DNA of 64,000 nt from the NCBI GenBank assembly GCA_910578085.1, contig CAJTPM010000012.1, positions 55,936 to 119,935 of the forward strand, read 5' to 3'. The translations under genes were made by a program, and so were the position numbers. The stretch comes from an uncultured Lachnospiraceae bacterium (lineage in GTDB: Bacteria > Bacillota > Clostridia > Lachnospirales > Lachnospiraceae). Below the pieces are notes generated by a model. The model did not search any database. It was not told where the DNA came from and was given only the letters and a program-made list of their open reading frames with translations. Shown here piece by piece: positions 8,825-17,143 of the stretch; within the stretch, counting starts at the first letter, position 1, and each line of letters opens with the position of its first letter.

Positions 8825-10285
8825 ATGAAAAATTGTAATTTGAGACAATGTCATCAAAAGAAAAAGTGTAACGCTGCTGTGGCGTTTTTACTTGTTTCGT
8901 GTATGCTTTTGTCCGGCTGTGCCGCCGGAGCGCCCTTTATGGAGAAGGAGGAGAATGGGACTGAATTTACCATGGAGACGCTGGGGCTGGAGCCTGATTT
9001 TTCTTATGTAAGAGAACCGGAAAAACCGGGTATTCAGGTGGACCGTCTGGGGTATTTGCCGGGGAGCAGTAAAATGGCAGTCTTTCAGGGGACGGAATTG
9101 CCGGAAAGTTTTCAGGTGGTGGCAAAGGACTCCGGGGAATGTGTTTACCAGGGAGAAATACGAATCAGGGGAAACGCATCAGACGGCGTATTTACCGGAT
9201 ATGGCAGCTTTACGGAGTTGAGGGAAGAGGGAAGCTATTATATCAAATGTGATAAAATAGGATGTTCCTATTATTTTGATGTGAAAAAGGATGTTTATCT
9301 GGAGAAATCCAGAGAGTATGGCAGTATCATAGAGGAGATGCAGAATACGGAAGGGATTCAGGAAACCGTGGATATCTGTGAAGCGCTCAGCTGTCTTCTG
9401 GCAGCTTATGAGATGTATCCGGAGCTGCTGACAAAGCTGTGGAGTGCGGGAAATACAGTGGGAGAAGAGGAGGGGGCCGACGCCGGGGAATTCTTTAGAA
9501 TGCTTCGGCAGAAGACGGATGTGCTGCTGTCCCTGCAGGATGAGAGAACAGGCGGTATTTACACAAATACAGGAGTGCTTCAGGCGATGGGAGAAGAAGG
9601 ACAGGAAGCAGAAAGGGAAATGAGCGAAGAAGCGGCTGCAGCGTTTGCCGGAACAATGGCAAAATACGGATATCTGTATCAGGAGTACGATTGGGATTAT
9701 GCCAATATCTGCCTGAAAGCGGCGGCGAAAACGTGGCGCTATTTAGACAGGGCACAGCAGGGAGGCGGCGTTTTGGAAGAACGTGTGGCTACTGGGAAAA
9801 TTTATGCGGCATCCGAGCTTTATCGTGCATCAAATGAAAGATTATATCATAATTATATTTTACAGAATCAGGAATTGGTGGTGAGCAGAAAAACGGATCT
9901 GCATCTGCTGATGGGAAAGGTTACTTATCTCTCCACCAAAAGATCGGTGGATCATGAGCTCTGCAGCCAGATCATGAGCGAACTGATGCTGGAGGCTGAG
10001 AAGACAGCGGCGAATCAGAAGACGGGGTTGTTTTATGTGGAGGATGAGGAAGCAGATGCCGTTATGTGGGATATGACAGCCCTGGCTCTGGCGAATTATG
10101 CGGTTATGAACCATGAATATGCCACTGTGATTGAGAATCATCTGCACTATCTGTTTGGCAGAAATGCGGAAGGCGTGTTTCTGATAGAGGAACCGGAAGG
10201 TAAGGAGGCGGCAAGGGTACTGCTTCTGCTAAGCCTTGTGGAGGCGGAGAGAAAAATTATAGAAGAGGCGGAAACGGAACTGTGA
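8825..10285 (+). CDS. Lipoprotein with cellulase N-terminal Ig-like domain and GH9-like helical region
   Basis: The protein has 486 residues. A type II signal peptide ends at L-L-S-G-C with lipidated C32. Residues about 60-165 look like the CelD_N immunoglobulin-like domain that precedes GH9 catalytic domains (V-D-R-L-G-Y-L-P, then D-G-V-F-T-G-Y-G-S-F). The rest (170-486) is helical with GH9-like repeats, but the classic GH9 catalytic D-A-G-D and terminal N-E signatures are not apparent. It may therefore be a carbohydrate-binding or envelope protein instead of an active endoglucanase. ATG 8825 follows AGGAA. Its position directly before ddl and murF suggests an envelope role (inference). Confidence 0.65.
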   Translation: MKNCNLRQCHQKKKCNAAVAFLLVSCMLLSGCAAGAPFMEKEENGTEFTMETLGLEPDFSYVREPEKPGIQVDRLGYLPGSSKMAVFQGTELPESFQVVAKDSGECVYQGEIRIRGNASDGVFTGYGSFTELREEGSYYIKCDKIGCSYYFDVKKDVYLEKSREYGSIIEEMQNTEGIQETVDICEALSCLLAAYEMYPELLTKLWSAGNTVGEEEGADAGEFFRMLRQKTDVLLSLQDERTGGIYTNTGVLQAMGEEGQEAEREMSEEAAAAFAGTMAKYGYLYQEYDWDYANICLKAAAKTWRYLDRAQQGGGVLEERVATGKIYAASELYRASNERLYHNYILQNQELVVSRKTDLHLLMGKVTYLSTKRSVDHELCSQIMSELMLEAEKTAANQKTGLFYVEDEEADAVMWDMTALALANYAVMNHEYATVIENHLHYLFGRNAEGVFLIEEPEGKEAARVLLLLSLVEAERKIIEEAETEL

Positions 10286-10336
10286 AAAATTGGATCAATG
10301 CGCTTTAGAAGCGGTTGTGGAAAGGATAGGGTTATT

Positions 10337-11419
10337 ATGAAGATTGTAGTATTGGCAGGTGGGATCAGCACAGAGAGAGATGTATCGCTGAGTTCGGGAA
10401 GTCTGATATACAGATGCCTGAAAGAACGGGGACATCAGGTGATCCTGCTGGATGTTTTTCTGGGGTATGAAAAAGAGGATGTCGGGGATGTTTTTGAAAA
10501 AGAGCTGGATTGGGCAGCCGAGATAGGGCATGTATCCGAAGAAAGTCCTGATATAGAGCAGATCAAAGCGCAGCGTCCGGACTGGAAGAAAAACTTTTTT
10601 GGCCCCAATGTTATATCAATCTGTCAGGCGGCGGATGTTGTATTTATGGGACTCCATGGAGAAAACGGGGAAAACGGCAGGATACAGGCATGTTTTGATC
10701 TGATGGGGATCTGCTATACGGGGACGGATTATGTAAGTTCGGCGCTATGCATGGATAAGGGGCTGGCAAAAGAGCTGTTCTGCTTTCATGGGATTCCGAC
10801 TCCTCAGGGAATCCGGCTAAAGAAAAAAGAACTGGAGCTGCATCTGGAAAAATGGAGACAGGACCAAAGGATCTGTGCGCAGACAGGGGGAGAGATCGTC
10901 CTGCCTTTCGTGGTAAAAGCCTGTAACGGAGGATCCAGCGTAGGGGTCTATATGGTAAAACAGGGACAGGAGTATGAGAAGGCGCTGCGCGAGGCTTTTC
11001 GTTATGATGACGAGGTGATCGTGGAACGCTGCATAAAAGGCAGAGAGTTTTCTGTTGGAGTGATGGAAGGCAGAGCTCTTCCGGTTATAGAGATCGCGCC
11101 GAAACAGGGATTTTACGATTATAAAAATAAATATCAGGCAGGCAGTACGGTGGAGACATGTCCTGCTGAAATACCGGATGAAAAGACGAAGGAAATGCAG
11201 ATGTGGGCTGAGAGGGTCTATCAGGTTCTGCGGCTGAGAAACTATGCCCGGATGGATTTTATGATGAGTGAAGCGGGCGAGATATTCTGTCTGGAGGCAA
11301 ACACGCTGCCCGGTATGACGCCGACCTCTCTTTTGCCCCAGGAGGCGGCAGCGGAGGGAGTTTCTTTCGGAGAACTGTGCGAGAAGATTATGGAATCGGC
11401 GCTGCGGGCAGGCATGTAA
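10337..11419 (+). CDS. ddl: D-alanine--D-alanine ligase
   Basis: The 360-residue ATP-grasp enzyme joins two D-alanines for the peptidoglycan stem peptide in the cytoplasm. It shows the N-terminal A-G-G-I-S-T-E-R-D-V-S-L-S-S-G signature, the ATP-grasp loop C-N-G-G-S-S-V-G-V, and the C-terminal E-A-N-T-L-P-G-M-T metal-binding signature. ATG 10337 is preferred over an upstream in-frame ATG at 10298, because AAAGGA is 10 bases away and the protein then begins with the standard family N-terminus (M-K-I-V-V-L-A-G-G). murF follows within 25 bases, so the product feeds directly to the next enzyme in the operon. An insert of about 20 residues near residue 165 is longer than usual. Confidence 0.95.
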   Translation: MKIVVLAGGISTERDVSLSSGSLIYRCLKERGHQVILLDVFLGYEKEDVGDVFEKELDWAAEIGHVSEESPDIEQIKAQRPDWKKNFFGPNVISICQAADVVFMGLHGENGENGRIQACFDLMGICYTGTDYVSSALCMDKGLAKELFCFHGIPTPQGIRLKKKELELHLEKWRQDQRICAQTGGEIVLPFVVKACNGGSSVGVYMVKQGQEYEKALREAFRYDDEVIVERCIKGREFSVGVMEGRALPVIEIAPKQGFYDYKNKYQAGSTVETCPAEIPDEKTKEMQMWAERVYQVLRLRNYARMDFMMSEAGEIFCLEANTLPGMTPTSLLPQEAAAEGVSFGELCEKIMESALRAGM

Positions 11420-11443
11420 AACAGAGAAAAGCGGGGAAGTTAT

Positions 11444-12820
11444 ATGAAAAATATGACATTAAAAAATATTGCCGGATGTTGTCATGGCAGACTTATCGGC
11501 GGCAGAGAAGAGCTGGAGATAGCAGGCGCTGTGATGGACTCCCGTCAGATTGAAAAGGATTTTCTGTTTTTTGCAATAAAAGGAGAGAGGGTGGATGGAC
11601 ATCGGTTTATCCCGCAGGCGATGAAACAGGGTGCTGCCTGTGCGGTCTGTGAGAGAGTACCGGAATGGGAGGAGAAAGAAGCGGAAGGGCCATATATTCT
11701 GGTAGAAAATGTGCAGAAAGCCATGCAGGATATCGCTGCTTTTTACAGAGGCACTCTCTCCATACCGGTCATAGGGATCACCGGGAGCGTGGGCAAGACC
11801 AGCACAAAGGAATTTATTGCTGCAGTTCTATCGCAAAAATACAGGGTGCTGAAAACCCGGGGAAATTATAACAATGAGCTGGGAGTACCGCTGACGTTAA
11901 TGCGAATCAGAGAAGAGCATGAAGTGGCGGTGGTTGAGATGGGAATCAACCATTTTGGCGAGATGCATCGTTTGAGCCGTATGGCGGCACCGGACATCGT
12001 AGTTATGACAAATATCGGGGACTGCCATCTGGAGGCCCTGGGATCCAGAGAAGGCATTCTGAGGGCGAAATCTGAAATATTTGATTTTTCCAAAGAAAGT
12101 GGGACGGTGATTATCAACGGAGACGATGATATGTTGTCCGGTATAAGGGAAGTACATAAAAAAGCGCCTGTCACTTTTGGAAAAAATAAAAGCAACAGCT
12201 GTTATGTAACCGATATTCATTCAAAAGGGCTTTTTGGGACGGAAATAAGGCTTCATATCCCTTCAGGGGATTTTCAAACAGAAATTCCGCTGCCCGGAGA
12301 GCATATGGTATATAATGCCCTGGCGGCTGCTGCTGTGGGGGAGGCTCTTGGGCTTTCCACGGAGGAGATCAGAGCAGGAATCGCGGCAGTAAAGCCAACG
12401 GCAGGCCGAAGCAATCTGCTTCGGTGCAACGACAGAGTAATTCTGGATGACTGTTATAACGCGAACCCTGTTTCCATGTGTGCGGCGTTGGATCTGTTAG
12501 CCCGGGCGGATACCAGAAAAGTGGCGATACTGGGAGACATGTTTGAGCTTGGAGAAGATGCAGAAAAGCTGCACGGTGAAGTGGGGAGCTACGCGGCAAA
12601 GCTTGGGATAGATGTGATCATATGCGTCGGTGAACTTTCAGAGAATATGGCCAGGGAAGCAGAAGAAAACGGATCCGGGCGAAGCAGGGTGTACTATTAT
12701 CCGGAAAAGGAAGTTTTACTGCAGGAGCTGGAGAGGCTTACAAAGCCGGGGGACACGGTGCTTGTGAAAGCGTCCCACGGCATGGATTTTGGGAAAATCG
12801 TAGAAAAATTAAAAGGGTAA
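11444..12820 (+). CDS. murF: UDP-N-acetylmuramoyl-tripeptide--D-alanyl-D-alanine ligase
   Basis: The 458-residue Mur ligase adds the D-Ala-D-Ala made by Ddl to UDP-MurNAc-tripeptide. Mur ligase features in order are: the N-terminal substrate domain (D-S-R-Q), the P-loop G-I-T-G-S-V-G-K-T-S (111-120), the M-G-I-N-H-F-G-E and N-I-G-D-C-H-L-E central motifs, and a C-terminal D-D-C-Y-N-A-N-P motif followed by the A-I-L-G-D-M-F-E-L-G block. AGCGGGGAAG precedes the ATG. It forms a tight pair with ddl and converges with the acyltransferase gene downstream, with only 25 bases between stop codons. Confidence 0.96.
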   Translation: MKNMTLKNIAGCCHGRLIGGREELEIAGAVMDSRQIEKDFLFFAIKGERVDGHRFIPQAMKQGAACAVCERVPEWEEKEAEGPYILVENVQKAMQDIAAFYRGTLSIPVIGITGSVGKTSTKEFIAAVLSQKYRVLKTRGNYNNELGVPLTLMRIREEHEVAVVEMGINHFGEMHRLSRMAAPDIVVMTNIGDCHLEALGSREGILRAKSEIFDFSKESGTVIINGDDDMLSGIREVHKKAPVTFGKNKSNSCYVTDIHSKGLFGTEIRLHIPSGDFQTEIPLPGEHMVYNALAAAAVGEALGLSTEEIRAGIAAVKPTAGRSNLLRCNDRVILDDCYNANPVSMCAALDLLARADTRKVAILGDMFELGEDAEKLHGEVGSYAAKLGIDVIICVGELSENMAREAEENGSGRSRVYYYPEKEVLLQELERLTKPGDTVLVKASHGMDFGKIVEKLKG

Positions 12821-12845
12821 ATATGCAAACAGTCAGCGTGATAAA

Positions 12846-13580
12846 TTATTTAATTAACTTTTGATTTTTGTAATAGGTATCTTTTACTGTTTTTTCCACA
12901 ATTTCCGAGAGTCTTTTTCGCTCTTCTTTTGGAAGGTCTTTAGGATAGACAGGCTTACAGTATTCCAGTATGATGTGTGTTTTATGGATCCAGGGGACAT
13001 GTGCCTCAAAAATATCCTCGGTATGGTTTAAGGCCATGGGTATGATGGCACAGCCGCTTTTTTCCGCAATCTTTAAACTTCCGCTGCGAAAGGGAAGAAA
13101 GTCTTCACCGCTGGTGTTGCGGGTGCCTTCCGGAAAGATGCAGATGGAAATACCGGTCTTTACTTTATTGATGGCATTCAGGATCACGGTAAGGCCCTCT
13201 CTGATATTGTCTCTGTCGAGGAACAGGCAGTGGAGATACCGCATCCAGATATGGAGAAGCGGGATCCGGTCGATCTCTTTTTTGGAGATATAGCCGCAGA
13301 GGCGTGGTACTCTTGCGTAAGTGATCACCACATCAAAATAGCTTCTGTGATTTCCGATATAGAGTACGGGTTCATTTTTCGGCACATTCTCTTCACCGAT
13401 CACGGTTATCTCAGTGCCGCTTAAAAAGAGGACACAGCGAAAGGCCCACTGAACGATCCTAAGGGAACTTTTGTCTCTTAAATCCTGATTAAACTTTCCG
13501 ATGATCCATTCCGCGAGCATGATCGGAATAGATAATATGAGAAACAGAACGACAAATAAAACAACTGAAATAGTGCGCAT
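12846..13580 (-). CDS. plsC: 1-acyl-sn-glycerol-3-phosphate acyltransferase
   Basis: The protein has about 244 residues and an N-terminal membrane helix. The acyltransferase catalytic motif N-H-R-S-Y-F-D (His78, Asp83) and the phosphate-binding F-P-E-G-T-R motif (about 149-154) are intact, as expected for PlsC. It acylates lysophosphatidic acid at sn-2 at the inner membrane face. ATG 13580 is chosen because AGAGGA lies 9 bases upstream on the minus strand; the in-frame TTG at 13586 is closer than ideal. It is transcribed alone, opposite to its neighbours. Confidence 0.88.
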   Translation of the reverse strand: MRTISVVLFVVLFLILSIPIMLAEWIIGKFNQDLRDKSSLRIVQWAFRCVLFLSGTEITVIGEENVPKNEPVLYIGNHRSYFDVVITYARVPRLCGYISKKEIDRIPLLHIWMRYLHCLFLDRDNIREGLTVILNAINKVKTGISICIFPEGTRNTSGEDFLPFRSGSLKIAEKSGCAIIPMALNHTEDIFEAHVPWIHKTHIILEYCKPVYPKDLPKEERKRLSEIVEKTVKDTYYKNQKLIK

Positions 13581-13671
13581 ATCCAAAAATCCTCTTATCT
13601 GAAATTTATTAGTTGAAACATTGTACCATATAATAGTAAACTATCTCTATGGAAAATGAAGAAAATGACAG

Positions 13672-13701
13672 TTGACTGATCTGGTGCGTAGTCTCTATTC
13701 T
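13672..13701 (+). promoter_or_regulatory. Putative pyr operon promoter
   Basis: TTGACT (13672-13677) and TATTCT (13696-13701) are 18 bases apart. The leader to pyrC is about 145 nt. I looked for a PyrR-binding stem and attenuator terminator in it and saw none convincing. The rest of 13581-13855 holds no gene. Confidence 0.45.
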
Positions 13702-13855
13702 TTAGTGTACTATAAAGTGCCTGTCAGGGACAAGTAAAATTTGTCGGAATCTGTCAGGAAAGTAACAGTTATCAGGAAAGCTGACCGGGCTGCCTGGGCG
13801 GTAATGCCGCTACACAGAACAGGAACCTGCAGGCTGGCGGAAGAAAGGAATGGAA

Positions 13856-15172
13856 ATGCTTTATATTAAGAATGGCCTGTGTATTGATCCGGGAACGGGA
13901 ATGCGGCAGATCTGCGATATTCTGACGAAGGAAGATAGAATTTTGTGGATCGGAGAAAATCTGGAGGAGAGGGAAAGCTTCCGGAAACTGCCCCGTCATG
14001 AGATCCAGACTATCGACGCGGAAGGCTGTATCGTGGCGCCGGGACTTGTGGATGTGCATGTGCATTTCAGAGATCCGGGGTTTACGGCGAAGGAGGATAT
14101 ACTGACAGGAGCGGCGGCGGCGGCGGCAGGCGGCTTTACCAGCGTTGTCATGATGGCGAACACGAAACCTGTGGCGGATCAGGAGGATACGCTGCGCTAT
14201 ATGCTGGAGAGAGGGAAGGATACGCCGATTCATGTGTATTCCTGCGGCGCGGTGACAAAGGATATGGCGGGAAGAGAACTGACGGACATGGAAAAGCTGA
14301 AGGATGCGGGAGCAGTGGGCTTTACGGATGACGGGAAACCTCTTATGGATGGGAAACTGGTACGGGAGGCGATGGAAAAGTGCAGGGGACTGGGTGTTCC
14401 CATCAGCTTTCACGAGGAGGATCCGGCCTGCATCAGACAAAGCGGGGTGAACGCCGGCAGTGTGGCGGACAAAATGGGGCTTACCGGCGCGGACAGGCAG
14501 GCGGAGATCAGGCTGATCGAAAGAGATATCAGACTGGCGGCACAGACGGGAGCCTGTGTGAATATCCAACATATCAGCACAAAGGAGGGCGTGGAGCTTG
14601 TGAGGCGGGCGAAAGAGAAAGGGGCTGATGTCCACGCGGAGGCCACTCCTCATCATTTTACGCTGACGGAAGAGGCAGTGCTGCAGTATGGGACATTGGC
14701 GAAAATGAACCCGCCGCTGCGGACGAAAGAGGACAGGGATGCGATCATAGAAGGGCTGCGGGATGGAACGATCGATCTGATCGCCACAGACCATGCGCCT
14801 CATACAAAAGAAGAGAAAGAAAAACCTTTTACAGAGGCTCCCAGTGGTATTATTGGACTGGAGACGGCTTTAGCGCTTGGCATTACAGAGCTGGTGGAGA
14901 AAAGAAAGCTGACGATGGAGGAACTGCTTGTCAGAATGAGTTATAATCCTGCAAAGATGTATGGGCTGGATGCGGGATATCTGGCGGAGGGGGGACCGGC
15001 GGATTTGGTGATTTTTGATCCGGACTGCAGCAGGACTTTCTGGAAATTTTCGTCAAAGGCATCCAACAGTCCCTTTCCGGGAAGGACCTGTAAATCGGAG
15101 GTCGAATATACGATCTGTGCGGGGAAGGTGGCTTACATTAAAAATATGAGTATGGCAGCACTGGATGACTGA
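13856..15172 (+). CDS. pyrC: Dihydroorotase
   Basis: The roughly 438-residue amidohydrolase (class I dihydroorotase) closes carbamoyl-aspartate to dihydroorotate in pyrimidine synthesis. The metal-binding D-V-H-V-H-F-R-D-P-G motif (His68 and His70), N-T-K-P, the histidines of F-H-E-E-D and H-I-S-T-K-E, and the A-T-D-H-A-P-H signature are all present. ATG 13856 has AAAGGA at a 6-base distance; the alternative ATG at 13850 touches that site. It leads the pyrC-pyrK-pyrD operon. The C-terminal tail after residue 425 (about 12 residues) is not part of the family core. Confidence 0.95.
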   Translation: MLYIKNGLCIDPGTGMRQICDILTKEDRILWIGENLEERESFRKLPRHEIQTIDAEGCIVAPGLVDVHVHFRDPGFTAKEDILTGAAAAAAGGFTSVVMMANTKPVADQEDTLRYMLERGKDTPIHVYSCGAVTKDMAGRELTDMEKLKDAGAVGFTDDGKPLMDGKLVREAMEKCRGLGVPISFHEEDPACIRQSGVNAGSVADKMGLTGADRQAEIRLIERDIRLAAQTGACVNIQHISTKEGVELVRRAKEKGADVHAEATPHHFTLTEEAVLQYGTLAKMNPPLRTKEDRDAIIEGLRDGTIDLIATDHAPHTKEEKEKPFTEAPSGIIGLETALALGITELVEKRKLTMEELLVRMSYNPAKMYGLDAGYLAEGGPADLVIFDPDCSRTFWKFSSKASNSPFPGRTCKSEVEYTICAGKVAYIKNMSMAALDD

Positions 15173-15237
15173 AAAAGGGGTAAGACCGGTGACAGGGAAG
15201 AACGTGGAGAAGGGCAGAATAAAGGAGAAAATAGCGC

Positions 15238-16023
15238 ATGTTATTAAAAAAGAAGGAAACAGTACAGATACTGTCAGCCGCGAAACTGGCGGAAGGAATC
15301 TATGAAACGTGGCTTGCCACAGATATGGCGAAGGAAAAAGGGGCGGGACGTTTTATTGCGGTCTATCCGAAAAACCGGGCGACGCTCCTGCCAAGACCGA
15401 TCAGTATCTGTGAGAGGGATACAGAGCGGGGAGCGCTTCGCATCGTGTACCGGACGGCAGGGGAGGGAACGAGAGAATTTTCCGGCTATCAGGAGGGCGA
15501 TACGGCGGACATACTGGGTGTCCTTGGCAACGGCTATCCGTATGCGGGGGCGGAAGGAAAAACGGCACTGCTGCTTGGCGGGGGGATCGGAATCCCACCG
15601 CTTTTAGAGCTGGCGAAGGAATTGAAGCATGTAAACTGCAGGGTACAGATTGTGACGGGCTACCGGGATGCACAGCTTTTTCTGAAAGAGGATCTTGAAA
15701 AATATGGAGAAGTGTTTATTGCCACAGAGGATGGTTCCGTGGGCATAAAAGGAAATGTACTGGATGCAGTGAAGGAGAATAAATTAAAAACAGATTTAAT
15801 TTATTCCTGTGGTCCTCTGCCGATGCTGCGGGCTGTCAAAGAATACGCGGCGCAGGAGAAAATACCTGCCTGGATCTCCCTGGAGGAGCGGATGGCCTGC
15901 GGCGTGGGGGCGTGTCTGGGCTGTGTTTGTAAGACAGTGAAGGAGGATGCGCACTCCCATGTGCATAATGCAAGGATCTGCACGGACGGACCAGTGTTTG
16001 CTGCAGAGGATGTGGATATCTGA
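15238..16023 (+). CDS. pyrK: Dihydroorotate dehydrogenase electron-transfer subunit
   Basis: The 261-residue protein has an FAD-binding ferredoxin-reductase fold followed by the C-terminal [2Fe-2S] motif C-G-V-G-A-C-L-G-C-V-C (near 222-232) with a fourth distal cysteine in R-I-C-T-D-G-P. The N-terminal R-P-I-S-I-C and the L-G-G-G-I-G-I-P-P nucleotide motifs fit PyrK. It passes electrons from the PyrD FMN to NAD+ in class 1B enzymes. The partner gene pyrD lies 55 bases downstream. AAAGGAG precedes the ATG. Confidence 0.95.
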   Translation: MLLKKKETVQILSAAKLAEGIYETWLATDMAKEKGAGRFIAVYPKNRATLLPRPISICERDTERGALRIVYRTAGEGTREFSGYQEGDTADILGVLGNGYPYAGAEGKTALLLGGGIGIPPLLELAKELKHVNCRVQIVTGYRDAQLFLKEDLEKYGEVFIATEDGSVGIKGNVLDAVKENKLKTDLIYSCGPLPMLRAVKEYAAQEKIPAWISLEERMACGVGACLGCVCKTVKEDAHSHVHNARICTDGPVFAAEDVDI

Positions 16024-16078
16024 TGTCAGGCCGGGAGAGCAGTAAAGAGGCGGAGAAAGAAAGGAAAATACAGCAGGT

Positions 16079-16984
16079 ATGAATACAGAAGTAAAAATAG
16101 CGGGCGTTATGTTTAAAAATCCGGTCATGACGGCATCGGGGACTTTCGGATCGGGGATGGAGTACAGTGAGTTTGTGGATCTGAACAGACTGGGAGCAGT
16201 GGTGACAAAGGGCGTTGCGAATGTGCCATGGCCCGGCAACCAAACTCCCCGGGTGGCGGAAACCTATGGCGGCATGTTAAATGCGATCGGGTTACAGAAT
16301 CCGGGTATTGACGTATTCTGCGGGAGAGATATACCGTTTTTGCAGAAATTTGATACAAAGATCGTTGTCAATGTCTGCGGAAAGACCGTGGAGGACTATC
16401 TGGACGTTGTGGAACGCCTTTCGGATGAAGAGATCGATATGCTGGAGATCAATGTCTCCTGCCCCAACGTAAAGGAGGGGGCCATTGCATTCGGGCAGAG
16501 AGCGGAGGCTCTCTATCGTATCACAGAGGCGGTGAAGGGGAAGGCGAAGCAGCCTGTTATCATGAAGCTCAGCCCCAATGTGACGGATATTACCGAGATG
16601 GCGAAAGCAGCGGAGGCTGCCGGTGCGGATGCGATTTCTCTGATCAATACGATCACTGGCATGAAGATCGATGTGGAACGGCGGCAGTTTGTGCTTGCCA
16701 ATAAGACCGGAGGCCTGTCCGGCCCGGCGATAAAGCCCGTGGCGGTGCGGATGGTCTACCAGGCGGCCCACGCCGTGAAGATCCCGGTAATTGGCATGGG
16801 TGGAATTATGACGGCGTCGGATGCACTGGAGTTCATTCTGGCCGGGGCGAGTGCTGTGGCTGTGGGAGCGGCAAACTTTATCAACCCATATGCTACGGTA
16901 CAGATTGTGGAAGGCATCGAGGAATATATGGAAAGGCACCAGGTGGAACATATCACGGATCTGATCGGCGCGGTGAGGGAATGA
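16079..16984 (+). CDS. pyrD: Dihydroorotate dehydrogenase, class 1B catalytic subunit
   Basis: The 301-residue FMN TIM-barrel enzyme oxidizes dihydroorotate to orotate. It has N-P-V-M-T-A-S-G-T-F-G at the start, the N-V-S-C-P-N motif with catalytic C128 (cysteine marks class 1 enzymes), and the G-M-G-G-I and A-V-G-A-A FMN phosphate motifs near the C-terminus. Co-occurrence with pyrK immediately upstream shows the heterotetrameric NAD-linked type. AAAGGAAAA precedes the ATG. The 159 bases after its stop contain no gene; a small hairpin around ATGCCGACAGGCAT is the only structure seen there. Confidence 0.96.
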   Translation: MNTEVKIAGVMFKNPVMTASGTFGSGMEYSEFVDLNRLGAVVTKGVANVPWPGNQTPRVAETYGGMLNAIGLQNPGIDVFCGRDIPFLQKFDTKIVVNVCGKTVEDYLDVVERLSDEEIDMLEINVSCPNVKEGAIAFGQRAEALYRITEAVKGKAKQPVIMKLSPNVTDITEMAKAAEAAGADAISLINTITGMKIDVERRQFVLANKTGGLSGPAIKPVAVRMVYQAAHAVKIPVIGMGGIMTASDALEFILAGASAVAVGAANFINPYATVQIVEGIEEYMERHQVEHITDLIGAVRE

Positions 16985-17143
16985 TGAAGTATCCCTGGCC
17001 GCAGGGTGTCTTAACGGTGAAGCCGGATGGTTGAACAGTTACGACAAACACTATGCCGACAGGCATAAATACTTCCCGGATCTCATAGTTATGTATATAG
17101 GAAAAGCATAACAGGGAAAGGATGGGAGGTCTTAACAGGGAGT

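Noticed and set aside
13581..13855. PyrR attenuator in the pyr leader
   Set aside because: No PyrR-binding consensus loop and no terminator with T-run could be found.
13772..14803. 343-codon minus-strand frame opposite pyrC
   Set aside because: PyrC motifs on the plus strand are complete; the minus frame is a GC-pattern shadow rich in His, Arg and Leu.
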